64,000 nt of DNA from Branchiostoma floridae (GCF_000003815.2 NC_049992.1:4089769-4153768); one strand, 5' to 3'; positions 1 to 10,309 are shown, counted from the first letter of the stretch. The notes: generated by a model from the letters alone, not told the origin. Numbers and translations: made by a program.

Positions 1-2811
1 ACATGTTACAGACTTCCTGGTCACATTTTCACAAAGAGAAACAAGGGTGCCCAAATCTATACCACTTACTCTCGGTCCCACGAGCTATCTAGCACCCAAA
101 AATCATGACCACAACATGTCCAGAACTTGAGATAACAAACCCGGAAGTTCCGCTGCAGTACCGTAACAAGCCCCTAGGGGGCCCAAAATCTAATCGTTTT
201 CAGGTGTTATCAAGATCTACCCACATACCAAATATCAATACAATCCATCCAGGCGTTCTCCAGTTATGCCGGTGTTCTACACACATACATACATACATAC
301 ATACACACGCTACCCAAAATATAACCTTCTTGGCGAAGGTAATAATTTGCATTAATAGACTTCGTTGCGCCAAAAGGTATACGCATGCTATGAAACACTT
401 ATATATGAATCAATTGTCCATTGACAGTTTTAAGACTTTTAAGATGATTCCAATTACAGCCGTCCAACTAATCCTTTGGAAACAAAAGTTCTGAAACATC
501 ATGTCTCCATGAAATATTTTGATGATTAAAATGACTGCCATATTAAGATAATCTATGTTTCTTGAGGATGAACTGAACTGATGTTTAATTTAACATGTTC
601 ACCTTTGAACAGCTTGCACCCTTACACTGTTGATAGTCAAACCATATAGCATTGTAAGAAAATAAAAAAATGTGTGCATGTGCATACCATTGATTTGATT
701 TTTTATTCACAAAATACTACCGTCATCTTCTTATCATATATGCTATGTAAATAAGCTCCTTTTATATAGGCAAGACTCAAAGTTGAAATGTGTTTGTTTA
801 TCAATAAGTCAACTTAAGAGTGATCAAGAATCATATCAAATAATGTTACATATCTGCTGTAAGTTATTCCCCATGGTTGGTCTTCATGTACAATGTTGTG
901 AACAAGCTTATTATAAATAAGTATCATTAACCATTGTTTACTTCAGTAACAATACATGGGCAATGTAAGTAGGCCATGCAACTAACAAAACATCATGTGT
1001 ATCTTTTTAATGTCTTATTTCATTTTATTTCATCTAACCTTAAATTATTTCACTTAATCTTATTTCATGATCCTTGGTGCAGGTCCAGTATAATCAAACA
1101 AAGGATAGCGACTGAGTGTTAAATCTATCATATATCCCTATGTCTACATATCTATGTCTAAATCTATCACAATGTGGAGGGGCAAATCAGGTGTTTCAAA
1201 CACCATTACAAGTTGCCTCAACTTATGTACATTTTTCATGAAATTGATTATATGAATGTTTATAACGCTATGGCAGGAAATGAGTTGCCAAGAAATTAAA
1301 GTACCTTCACGGTCATACAAAATGTTGTTTTTTAGTTGTCTTTTTTGTTATTGTTTTTTTCCTGTGCTGTTGTTGACCTCATGTAAATGGTACAGATACC
1401 TCAACATTTGACAAAACTGACAAAGAGATCCAACAAGGATGACTTTGCCAGCTTCACACATACTTTGTATCATCACAAATTCATAACCAAAGACTTTCTC
1501 ATATCTTGGGAAGTCAGTAGTAATATTTTCCCCACAAACCATTCCTTTTCAGGGATCAAGATGAACAGATCTGTCCAACACCCTAACTATCAGTCCATAA
1601 GCCATACGTGTAGGGTTTCAGGGCCTCCTTTTTACTAGATGGCACAGTGACCAAAATTGGCTTTAACATTGCAACCCTTGCAGATTTCATGAGCAGAATA
1701 TGATGGAAGAAACATAAAATAATGATTTAAAGGATAACAAAATAGATGGAATGTAAATTTGCTATTTATCTTCAAAATTTGTGAAATCAAAAACAATCTG
1801 TGAAATTTTGAGGCACCCAGCGGTCACAACCTCTAGTGTAAAGGGGGTGTACCCCACACCATACAATCTTTCCAACTTATTTAATGACCCTTGGTACAGG
1901 TCCAAATGTGGAACTATACAAGTCTTAACCATCTCCCTGCCAAGGTAGCTTTTAGGGCACCGAATATTTGGAGTGAGGCAGCAGAGAGATGGTTAAGGAC
2001 CATGAAGGTACTAATTAACAAGAATATAACTCTTAGGCTACACCAATTTGATACTAGTATATCGGTTCTCAAATTTTACAGAAAATAATATGGCAAAAAA
2101 ATTGCAAAGTCTCGGGTAAACAAATTAACAAAAAAACATAAAGGATGATAAATTTTCAACTTGAAAAAAGTAAACACTACCACTGTACAGTAGCTGAAAC
2201 TGTTGAAAATTATAATTTAAAAAGGCATTAGGCAGTTTTTATGTATGTACATGTACATTGTACTTATATCTTTCATGAATGAAAAATTCTACTGCAATGA
2301 TATGTGCCCATATTGTTAGGAGCTTTTAAAGGCACAAGAAGTTGTTGAATGGCTTCACATTAACTTAGTGGTCATAATTGAGTGGGAATGTAGTAATTTT
2401 GTTTTTCATTTTCACAAAACAAACAGGAGAAGACGATTATGAGTACCAATTAATTAAATTGGTGCAGCCTAGATAACAAATAACAGAGTGAATATATACA
2501 TTTGTACAGGGTAGGCTTACCTTGCAACATCATGACTACTTTGCCTTTACACACTTCTGCAGCAAAGTAAAACTCTTCGGACAGATTTTCAAAAACGACA
2601 ACTTAATGCATATCACATGCTGCAACAGAAAATATGCAAAATATATATGCAGCTAAAAAACATTGAGAAGACAAGCAAAATAATCAGACTCTAAATCATT
2701 ACATGAGAATCATTATTTACAACATTCCGTTTAGAGATGACAACAAATTATGTGCATCTTGTTCTCAAAAATGTTTTCTCCTTTTGAAATATCATTAACT
2801 TTGACTTTCTA
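1..2811. other. Non-coding, repeat-rich DNA downstream of the TNFR gene
   Basis: No exon with convincing coding character was found. The stretch around 130-330 resembles 3270-3560 (both have a CCGTAACAAG start, an ACATAC-CAAATATCAATAC-type middle and end near TTCTTGGCGAAGGT), and more weakly 20570-20690, so it is a dispersed repeat. A short CATA tract lies at 283-304. About 2240-2472 is a decayed relative of the TIR element at 51543-51919, recognised by its GTTGTTGAATGGCTTCA and AATTAATTAAATTGGTG blocks. The remainder is AT-rich sequence in which nothing was recognised. Confidence 0.5.
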
Positions 2812-2996
2812 AGGCCATGTTGATTTGATTATATGGATGGCATCCGTAATAGTAGTAGTTTGTGCAATGTATCCAGTATTTGTCAAGTCAAGTAAGTCTT
2901 TATGTCTACACAGCTTGTCCCCACAACGACCTGGAGGTCAAGGGACTAGGTAGGTAGGTAGAGGATGTCATCCATATAATGAAATCAAAATGGCCT
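2812..2996. mobile_element. MITE with about 34-bp terminal inverted repeats
   Basis: The left end (AGGCCATGTTGATTTGATTA, continuing to GGATGGCATCC) and the reverse complement of the right end (AGGCCATTTTGATTTCATTA, continuing to GGATGACATCC) match nearly completely. The interior is only about 120 bp and non-coding, so this is a non-autonomous DNA transposon. It sits 15 bp beyond the TNFR stop codon and may lie in its 3' UTR. A left-end fragment recurs at about 28062-28100 inside an IP3R-like intron. Confidence 0.75.
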
Positions 2997-3011
2997 GAAC
3001 TCCCAGCTCCA

Positions 3012-3163
3012 TTAAACTCTGGTTGCCGGGACGACGATATCAACATGGCTGGAACCGACGCCTCTTGTCCTTATTTGGGCAGGGGAGGGGAATACCGGGG
3101 TGGGGCCGGAGCGAGACGCACAGGGAACATCGGGGATCTCTGTGACTGCATAGCCAGCAGACT
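3012..3163 (-). CDS. TNFR gene, terminal coding exon
   Basis: The acceptor TTCCTCAG on the minus strand is followed by about 50 codons ending in TAA. The first base pair completes a Glu codon begun by the last base of exon 4288-4443, which gives an uninterrupted join. The encoded segment starts SAGYAVTEIPDVP and ends HVDIVVPATRV. It carries no known domain. The hydrophobic, valine-ended C-terminus could act as a PDZ-type ligand, but that is only a possibility. The TIR element at 2812-2996 lies directly downstream. Confidence 0.65.
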
Positions 3164-6100
3164 CTGAGGAAGAAGTAAAAATCATGGTCTTATAAGCGTG
3201 TCTTTAATCTCTCTGCTACCCAATCCCATAACCAATACAAATTTAGTGCCGAATGGCTATTTTGAAGATTATACCTTGCCCGACATAACTTCATTGAGAA
3301 AAGGCCTTTGGGGCCGAATTGAATTTGTTAATAAAGGCACAAACAAAAGTAACAAGAAGACATCATAACAAACTGCTGCAGTAGTGACCGTAACAAGTGC
3401 TACGGAGACCAAACCAAATCTTTTTGAGGTCTCAACAAGCCCTTCCCACATACTAAGTATCAATACCATCCATCCAAGCCTTCTAGAGTTATGCTGTTTG
3501 TCGACAAACATAAATATACAAATGCTACAACTGAAAACAAAAAATTAGCCTTCTTGGCGAAGGTTAAAACCTTTTTGATCTTGTCCAAAAGTCAAGTCTT
3601 GAAGGAACATGTGAGTCATAATGATAAAACTTTGCACATAAAAAACTAACAAGCAAACAAATAAACAAACCTTTTTCGATCTTGTCCAATGACTGTGGCG
3701 GATCGTGTGAGTCCTGCTGGTAAGACTCAGGACATAAACAAACAAACAAACAAACAAACAAACCTTTTTCGATATTGTCCAACGGCTGGGGAGGACCATA
3801 TGAGTCAATATGACTTAGGACAAATAACAAACAAACTAACAAACAAACAAACCTTTTTCGATCTTGTCCAATGACTGTGGCGGATCGTGTGAGTCCTGTT
3901 GATAGAACTTAGGACATAAACAAACAAACAAACCTTTTTATCTTGTCCAATGACTGTGGCGGATCGTGTGAGTCCTGTTGGTAAGACTCAGGACATAAAC
4001 AAACAAACAAACAAACAAACCTTTCTCGATCTTGTCCAATGACTGTGGCGGATCGTGTGAGTCCTGCTGGTAAGACTCAGGACATAAACAAACAAACAAA
4101 CAAACAAACCTTTCTCGATCTTGTCCAATGACTGTGGCGGATCGTGTGAGTCCTGCTGGTAAGACTCAGGACATAAACAAACAAACAAACAAACAAACCT
4201 TTCTCGATCTTGTCCAACGACTGTGGCGGATCGTGCGAGTCCTGCTGGTAAGACTCAGGACATAAACAAACAAACAAACAAACAAACCTTTCTCGATCTT
4301 GTCCAATGACTGTGGCGGATCGTGTGAGTCCTGTTGGTAAGACTCGGGACCAGGACTGGCCCCTCCCCCCGTCTCCTGGACAGGCATGGAGGGGTCATCG
4401 CCCTCAGGCTCCAGGGCAAACGACTTCGGGTACGTCTCGTCTCCTGGAGAATATACACACAATTTACAATTGATGAGGAAAGTGTCAGAAACTTCTGCTC
4501 TCTATTTGTAGTAGAAAGTATATTCTACTACAAAATGATTTTCATCTTCTATTCCATCTATTTACAGTATTGACATATTAGTTGTTCAATGGAAACCTAC
4601 CAGGTCCATCCAGGTCATCCATGGTCCCTGCCGCCCCATCATCGCTGAAGGGCGTGGCAGCACAGGGTTTCTCCGGCTCACTCTGGTACTGCAGGCTATC
4701 CGACCCTCCTGTGGAGAGGCTGGTGCGAGCCGAGTCACCTCCACTTGGGGTACTAGTCTGGGAGCTTCTGGTTGCTACAATATAATGTCAATGAGACGAA
4801 AGGAAATTATTTCATGTTTGTATCGGGCCACAACAACGTACTTCATTGATTCTCAGTGAAGATTGAGCAAGAGGATATTGAGAAAACAGGGAGAAGAGAG
4901 AAAACCTAAAATATGCCGTTAATGCATGTGCTAGTTCACCTCATTATCTGTAGGGTAACTAATATTTGCTGTACAGTTTTTAAAAAGGCAGTTTGAAACT
5001 ACCGTCCATTGACTTGATATTCCTTAATAACTATTTTTTTACCAGATATAGTAGTAGGTATCTTTCCAATTCCACAGATGATGGTAGCACTCTGCTTGAA
5101 GTTAAGCGATAGCGATACATGAGTTTCCAGGCTGTCTCAAGCAGATATTTCCCATGGGTAAAGGAGAAATGGAGTTAATATACAACATACATGAATTGCT
5201 GCCATCAAGTAGCCCTTGGTTGTCTCTAGGGTCAATGGTGACCTCCGGATCAGCCTGTTGTCTGGCATTCTTGCGTCTGTAGAAGAAAACACCAACTACT
5301 GTGGCCAGTATTGCTACCACTGTCACAACTGCTACAGGTGCAACAATAGCCACCGTGTTGTCCGTCTGACTGTCCTCTGTGTCGGACACCTCCTGCGGAT
5401 GTTTGGGTGTAGGAGGGATTCCTAAAACAGTGGGTGCAGAAAAAAAATTCAGTTGACTGTTGTAGAAACAAGCACATCAGTTGTAAGAACAGTCAAACAA
5501 GTAGTACAACACCTTTGATTAAAGGCCCATATTCTAGGATTCATAACTGTCCCAGACTACTATAAAAAAACAAATGATTTGGTCTATCCTTTACACAAGA
5601 TCTAGAAGTCTAGCCACTAACAGTACCCTTGCAATATTCACAGAGTACAAATGTTGTACAAAGGACCATCTAAGTGGACAAAGACTTGTCTGAATTGACC
5701 AAATGCTTCATCAAGTTCCTTGAGTGGCCATTATAGACAGGTGTATCTCTTTTCTTTTCAAACAACTTTCTGGCAATATTTCTAAAAATCTATCAATTAC
5801 CTGTTGCCATGGACACATTCTGACAGACTCTGTTATGTGTCTGGTTACAGGGCGACGCCTCCCGCTGCCATTCCTCACAGATCAGACAGGCGGCGCACGG
5901 TTTCTCTGCTGATGACTTGGCAGAATACGCCTCCTCTCTGCAGGGCTCGCAAACTGTGTCTGTCTTTATGGTGGCTATCAAGGGGAAAAGAGGAAATTTC
6001 TAAATTTCTAAATTCCTAAAAGAAAACAAATTGCCTTTGATAGTAAGAGTATTTTTTTCTTTTATTCTGTTGTCTTAAGCCAGGGTGACCCAACTCAGTG

Positions 6101-9075
6101 TAAATAAGTCACTGCTTTACAGTGGGGCCCTGGATAGTATTGATCTATCAGGCACTCTCTATTCAGTTTATCAGACTGAGTGCTGTCAGGTGAGGGTTGT
6201 GCTTGCAGGTAGACATTTTGTGAAATTACACTATAATACTGTACAGTAACAGCACCTGTTTGTTGAAAATTACAAAAGTAGTGTCAGTTTTTGCAATAAT
6301 AATACCCACATTTTAAGCTTATAATATAAAGGCCAATTTGCTACACCAGAAAGTTGGTGAATGGTTTCATTAATGGTGAAAATTTGCTGAGTGGTAAATT
6401 TTTTTTTTTTTCAAAAAAATAGGAGCGAGCGAATCCGTGAACCGATCAATTAAATTAGTATGGCCTAAAGTGGTCTTTGCAAAAACAACTGAAACATTTC
6501 AAAAATTAGAAAAGTAAAGATTGCAGAATTCCAAAACTAACCTGGATGTGTGACCCCCTGACCCGGGGGACATTCTGTCACCTCTTCACATCGACGTTGC
6601 GCTTGTGACCAAAAGAAAGCGACTGGGCATCTACAGACTGCATTCTGAAAACAAAAGAAACAAGAAAAGTTGATAGAGGAATCTGTTCCTTTTAAAAAGA
6701 TAAAGGAATCATAATTCCAATATTACAGAAAATGAACAGATTATACCAGCACTATGGCAGCAGGTGTTCACTTTTGGTTTTGAGGCTTATTGGTTCAAGA
6801 AAATAGTAAGAGCAAAGTAGAGGAGAGTTGATAGTTTCTCTAAACAGAGTAAAAACAGGATCCATTCTAATCATCTCACCTCAAATATTGTACAAGGCGT
6901 GTGCGGGTCTCCTCCCAGACTTCCATCCAGGCCAGGATCACACTCATCACAGTTGTAACACCTCTTCTCACTGGTCCATTCGTTGGGCTGGAACCTATCT
7001 CCGGTACAGTTTCTGCAGTCTGTGGATGCTGGGTCGTCCGATGCACAGTCACTGGCGACAAATTGACCTGGCAAAATGGAAGAAAGTTGGTCTGGTGAAC
7101 TTGGCCATCTGTCTTGCCTCATTAATCAATCTTAACCTGAACTAATCAACCGTTAAATAAGATCACACCAATTTATTTCCTTTGTCCTCAGACATTTTGA
7201 AGTAACAATTTAGGGAGTGGTCAGGATAAAAACACAGGAAAACTTGCATCTTACTATACATGACATTGTACAATTTCACTCCCTGAAATATCATGCACCA
7301 AGGAACACTGCCCTCGGACGGGACTATGTTTCTAACTTACTAAAATATTACCATGATTTCAATTGAGCCTTTTTTCAAAATCCATGAACCTAACAAACCA
7401 GCTTAAATAGACAGGATTCTTAATAATAATTGTATCAATGGGGAGATCAAAGCTCTGTAAGGGATCAGAAAAAGTGGCCACATTCATTTGGTGAAAGGAA
7501 TGACTTGTCTCTTCTCTTCAAATACTGGATAATACTATTTCCTACTTCTACTACGACTACTACTCACAAGTGTGGAGGTAACCTTTACTGTAACTCATGT
7601 GTAGTTATCCTGAAATACCAGCGCCTTACCCCTGGGACACTTGTGACAACTCCATCCCTCTGCTGTTTGGTACACAGGAGGTATCTCAGCACCAACAGTA
7701 ACCTGGAAGTTAAGAACAGACTTTAACTTTCTTGATATGGCAAGACAATATACAGTATCCCGATAAACAGTATCTGTATCCATATAGCCGGTATAACTGC
7801 CTTTTGGCCTATCAACACACCAAAGCACACGGCATGATCATAGCAACTTTTTTTCATATTATACTGAACAGCATGTCCCACCTAACATTTGCACTGTCTA
7901 TTTGCAAGTGTTCTTAAAAACCAATGAAACCACCAGAGGGACAAGTAGAACAGGAAGAAACAACATGCCACCACCCGGGATTGAACCCGGGGCGGCAGAT
8001 TACAGATCGAACGTGCAAACCGTTCGGCCAAAAGGCTTAAGCCGTTAGGCGTCTTCAGTTTAGCAGTCCTTGAACACCATTGTTACACAGCGAAGACCCT
8101 ACTGTGCTTGGTGACAATTAATGACGAATTCCACTCTACAATAGTTCTGGGAAAATACACATCAAATTAAAAATTGTATTTCTGGTACTAATGGAGGCAA
8201 TTGACTATTTCTTGTTCTATTCTGAGCTGGCATTAGCTCCCTGCACATGAAATGTTTTTTAACCACATCCTGGATAATGCCTTACTCTTGAAATCCAATT
8301 TTTGCATGTGGCTTAAATTACGTCAATCAAATTTCTAGCCAATGACTATCAATACAGAGCGAAGGTTTTTAAGGTGTTGAAAAACAAGCTGGGGATTTTT
8401 TTTATTGGTTTTCCCCTGATCAATGAGTCAGACAAAATGGCTGCCTGTGTGACGCCATGTTCCCTGCTATTCTATCTGCTAAATCTGAGCCAATTGGACT
8501 CAAAATCAGCCAAATATCAGGATTAGATAGTCCATACAGTGTGCATGTAGGTCATCAAATAAACCGCAACCTTCCATGTAGCGGTTAAGAATAGACTCAA
8601 AGCCAAGTGTGAAGCTAATACAAGAATGTGATCTTTGATGTGGCGTAACGTTTGACAAAAAATTACTAGTATGTCATGTAAGTTTGAAACAGTTAGGCGA
8701 TACAAGGAGATTCATATACGCCTTATGGTCGCAAAAGGTCATCCTAACATCGATCTAAAGAATCGAAGAACCAATTGGACAGGGATCGGGGACATTTCTC
8801 CCAAATCTAGAGACGGGTCAATACAATTTTTGGGACGAAATTTGAAGAAGACAAACATGGCGAAGTTCCATGTCGCAGTTGTACAGAAATGGTTCATAGC
8901 CAACAGAGCATGACGTGGCCGATAGCACCACGTCTGGGAAAAGCACAGTCTCCAGACCACTATAACAGTCAAGTATAGAACCTACCGCAACTATTCCCAG
9001 GAGAAATAGACACTTTAGTAGTCTTCTGTGGGTCATGAAGGCGATTCTTTTCCGACAATTTACCAACGACGACAT
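3012..9075 (-). CDS. TNF receptor superfamily member, nine coding exons
   Basis: Type I membrane receptor predicted to bind a TNF-family ligand at the cell surface and recruit TRAF adaptors. Coding exons in transcript order: 9075-8986, 7702-7630, 7067-6880, 6644-6542, 5974-5801, 5421-5191, 4774-4601, 4443-4288, 3163-3012 (stop TAA at 3014-3012). All junctions are GT/AG and keep phase; the product is about 445 residues. Visible are a hydrophobic leader, cysteine-rich repeats with TNFR spacing (C-x2-C, C-x2-C-x2-C), a valine-rich membrane helix followed by YRRK, and an acidic Ser/Pro-rich tail. No death domain was seen. The tail holds PVQET, the TRAF-binding core also found in CD40. The exon encoding it has been partly copied into an 89-bp array. 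Family assignment is firm; the vertebrate orthologue cannot be named from sequence alone. Confidence 0.85.
3164..3569. other. Intron of the TNFR gene with dispersed-repeat sequence
   Basis: Last intron of the receptor gene, upstream of the 89-bp array. About 3270-3560 is a second copy of the repeat seen at 130-330, sharing CCGTAACAAG and TTCTTGGCGAAGGT. No further exon was recognised. Confidence 0.5.
3570..4340 (-). repeat. 89-bp tandem array derived from the edge of a TNFR exon
   Basis: Nine copies begin at about 3570, 3670, 3763, 3852, 3933, 4020, 4109, 4198 and 4287. The last four have an exact 89-bp period and are almost identical. Each unit holds, on the minus strand, the 3' part of exon 4288-4443 (encoding ESYQQDSHDPPQSLDKIEK), the exon-end G and a GTTTGTTT donor-plus-intron tract that has expanded as (GTTT)n. 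The copy at 4287 is the real exon edge. Copies farther away are more diverged, so the array appears to have grown from the exon outward. Units are not interspersed with unique spacers, so this is not a CRISPR array. Confidence 0.9.
4288..4443 (-). CDS. TNFR gene, cytoplasmic exon with PVQET motif
   Basis: Fifty-one full codons between an acceptor CTCCAG and a donor G|GTTTGT. The product is acidic and Ser/Pro-rich (GDETYPKSFALEPEGDD, then PVQET at 4370-4384, then a DPPQSLDKIEK end). PVQET matches the major TRAF1/2/3/5-binding consensus (P/S/A/T)-x-(Q/E)-E and is identical to the core in human CD40. The donor GTTTGT is weak, and equivalent donors exist in each downstream array unit. Confidence 0.75.
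4444..4600. other. Short TNFR intron
   Basis: 157-bp intron between two cytoplasmic-tail exons. On the minus strand it begins with donor GTAGGT at the 4600 end and ends with CTCCAG at the 4444 end. No other feature seen. Confidence 0.7.
4601..4774 (-). CDS. TNFR gene, Ser/Thr-rich cytoplasmic exon
   Basis: Fifty-seven full codons, phase-compatible on both sides, encoding TRSSQTSTPSGGDSARTS, then a Ser/Gly-rich run and a TMDDLDGP end. It has no folded domain and looks like a disordered signalling tail rich in potential phosphosites. Confidence 0.75.
5191..5421 (-). CDS. TNFR gene, transmembrane exon
   Basis: Encodes a juxtamembrane stalk (IPPTPKHPQEVSDTEDSQTD), a single membrane helix of about 23 residues (AIVAPVAVVTVVAI, then LATVVGVFF), the stop-transfer YRRK, and the start of the cytoplasmic tail. 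The charge order predicts an N-outside, C-inside type I topology. The donor is GTATGT. The acceptor is TTTTAG. Confidence 0.85.
5801..5974 (-). CDS. TNFR gene, cysteine-rich exon 5
   Basis: Encodes a cysteine-rich module: VCEPCREEAYS, then CAACLICEE, then PCNQTHNRVCQ. The Cys pattern and the closing C-x(n)-NRVC are typical of membrane-proximal CRDs in TNFR-family members such as CD40 and TNFR2. NQT and NVS are potential N-glycosylation sites. Confidence 0.85.
6230..6470. mobile_element. Truncated copy of the 51.5-kb TIR element
   Basis: This lies in a TNFR intron and is reverse-complementary in content to 51543-51919. Shared blocks include CTGTTACTGTACA (as its complement), TTGCTACACCAGAAAGTTGG (as its complement) and the end block CGAATCCGTGAACC with AATTAAATT-GTATGGCCTA. 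One terminal repeat is missing, so the copy is dead. Confidence 0.65.
6542..6644 (-). CDS. TNFR gene, cysteine-rich exon 4
   Basis: Encodes NAVCRCPVAFFWSQAQRRCE and then VTECPPGQGVTHP. The A-V-C-R-C start and the C-P-x-G-x-G-V end are hallmarks of TNFR CRDs. It joins in phase 0 to the preceding exon and in phase 1 to the next. Confidence 0.8.
6880..7067 (-). CDS. TNFR gene, cysteine-rich exon 3
   Basis: Encodes GQFVASDCASDDPASTDCRN, then CTGDRFQPNEWTSEKRCYNC, then DECDPG and a Cys near the exon end. The G-x-F-V start and C-x2-C-x2-C step match CRD1/CRD2 of the TNFR family. It is 188 bp long, the largest ectodomain exon here. Confidence 0.85.
7630..7702 (-). CDS. TNFR gene, exon 2 (start of CRD1)
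   Basis: Twenty-four codons from VTVGAEIPPVYQTAEG to CHKCPR with a split Gly. The C-x2-C-P-x-G motif opens the first cysteine-rich domain. It joins in phase 0 to the signal-peptide exon and gives the expected leader-to-CRD transition. Confidence 0.8.
7703..8985. other. First TNFR intron
   Basis: 1.28-kb intron. It holds one satellite-like unit near 7765-7830 (AGCCGGTATAAC, as at 15280-15800) and a tRNA-like repeat at 7961-8038. The remainder has no recognised feature. Confidence 0.6.
7961..8038 (-). repeat. tRNA-like sequence, probably a SINE head or tRNA pseudogene
   Basis: Read on the minus strand there is an A-box-like TGGCCGAACGG and, 43 bases on, a B-box-like GGTTCAATCC, the spacing of a real tRNA. 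However, the acceptor arms do not pair, the anticodon stem is poor, and the T-loop is one base short. I therefore call it a tRNA-derived repeat and not a working tRNA gene. Confidence 0.5.
8986..9075 (-). CDS. TNFR gene, exon 1 (signal peptide)
   Basis: Encodes a basic n-region and hydrophobic core (RRLLKCLFLLGIVA) before the donor GCG|GTAGGT. I chose the ATG at 9075 because it has A at position -3; an in-frame ATG at 9036 (MTHRR) has T at -3 but also gives a plausible leader. The frame stays open farther upstream (to about 9285), but that part does not look coding and contains the kappaB/CRE sites. Confidence 0.65.
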
Positions 9076-9107
9076 GTTTGCCCCGTTTGGCAGAAAATAT
9101 GGGGAGG

Positions 9108-9118
9108 GGGGAATCCCC
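9108..9118. promoter_or_regulatory. kappaB-like palindrome 1
   Basis: GGGGAATCCCC fits the NF-kappaB consensus GGGRNWYYCC. It lies 33 bp upstream of the chosen TNFR start codon and is followed immediately by CGACGTCAC, a CRE-like half-palindrome. Confidence 0.5.
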
Positions 9119-9166
9119 GACGTCACTATTTTTAAACTGCGCATGCGGGGAAAATCATATGACGAA

Positions 9167-9185
9167 GGGGAATCCCCTGACGTCA
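9167..9185. promoter_or_regulatory. kappaB-like palindrome 2 with full CRE
   Basis: A second GGGGAATCCCC (9167-9177) abuts TGACGTCA (9178-9185), the complete cAMP-response element. The arrangement copies that at 9108-9126, 59 bp away. Confidence 0.5.
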
Positions 9186-10232
9186 TTACCTCACCTAGGA
9201 CACGGAAGATACATTTACGTACTGCAAACCACCTGGAATAACTCGAGAAATAGGCCGTAAATATGATCACGATCACACAACTCACCGTCCAACCGTTTGA
9301 AGGGTAAAATTGAAGGATGCAAGGTGGCTTTCTTGTTTGTTTTTATAAAACGCAGGATCGAATTTGAATTCAATTTCCAAATATTGTTCACGGCCGGCCG
9401 CTAAGCAGTATTAAACGTCGGACTTGGAGTTGCAGTACCCCCAGAAATATTTTGTTCAGCTTAAAATCCAATTTCGTACCAATGATCAACCTTAGCTGTC
9501 ATGCAAAGATTGTGTTTAAGACGAACATGTGAAGAGCATCAAGGTGGCAGGTGGTTTTCGAACACTGAAACTACACAGTTTCATATCCATGTCACCGAAA
9601 CCAAAAAAACAGGGGACCGCCATAATACGGAATAAAGAAAGTCGATAGCTGAGTCTGTTATCTATGTTGTTCGCACCTACCGCAAAAGTACAGTTTGCCA
9701 TTACCGAAGTGTAGAAATATCCTCACCTGGTAACGTTAAATGAATCCAGCGCATTTCGTCCCAGCTAGGGAGTCCGTAGGGACACTTGCCTGCGGCTCCG
9801 ACTTCAAGTTTCGCTCCAGGTTTCGGTCGACCGCCTTTCCGGTTTTACATAAGTCGAAACCACACATAAGTTTAAACCATGCCATGCTGAAGAATAAAAA
9901 GTATGTTTGCGAGGAACAATTTACGAAGAAAACTAACTATACAGCCATGAAGTGTCCGTAGGTCCAGAATACTCTGAGTCCTTACTGCTACTGAGCTGGA
10001 GTCGCTTCAAATGGACTTCGTGGTTTCGGTCCCTCAGTATTTGTAATCGCATAAGGTTTCGGTTGCTACACGTCATAACGTTGATATCGTCAAGGGTCGT
10101 TAAGGTCAATGCGATTAATGATGAATATTAAGGATTACAAACACCTTTCTGACCGTTTGCTAGTATAGTACTCTCCAATCAGAGGTTGAATCGCGCAGAT
10201 ATCATATACTAGTAGTACTAGTCGTAAAAATT
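9186..10232. other. Region upstream of the TNFR gene
   Basis: No coding exon was established. On the minus strand two ATG-plus-donor blocks could be alternative first exons: 9701-9672 (MANCTFA, then GTAGGT) and 9754-9727 (MRWIHLTLP, then GTGAGG). Neither is supported beyond splice consensus. Confidence 0.3.
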
Positions 10233-10282
10233 ACACGGGCGCTCTTCTTAGTAAGAAGAGCGCCCGTGCGCCCGTGTAATAT
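10233..10282. repeat. Long perfect hairpin
   Basis: ACGGGCGCTCTTCTTA is followed almost at once by its reverse complement TAAGAAGAGCGCCCGT, and outer ACACGGGCGC/GCGCCCGTGT bases extend the pairing. It is GC-rich against AT-rich flanks. It is probably a foldback element or MITE remnant. Confidence 0.7.
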
Positions 10283-10309
10283 AGTACCTCCACTGAAAAT
10301 ACATTTGTA

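Noticed and set aside
3570-4340. CRISPR-like regular array
   Set aside because: The units are direct tandem copies including exon sequence, without unique spacers, in a eukaryotic intron.
3012-4774. Death domain in the TNFR tail
   Set aside because: The tail is Ser/Pro-rich and acidic, with no helical-bundle pattern or conserved Trp; no room in the identified exons.
7961-8038. Functional tRNA gene
   Set aside because: A- and B-boxes are present, but acceptor and anticodon stems do not pair and the T-loop is short.
8818-9285. Full-length 155-codon minus-strand frame as TNFR first exon
   Set aside because: The part downstream of 8986 is intron (donor GCG|GTAGGT), and the part upstream of 9075 holds the kappaB/CRE palindromes and reads as non-coding.
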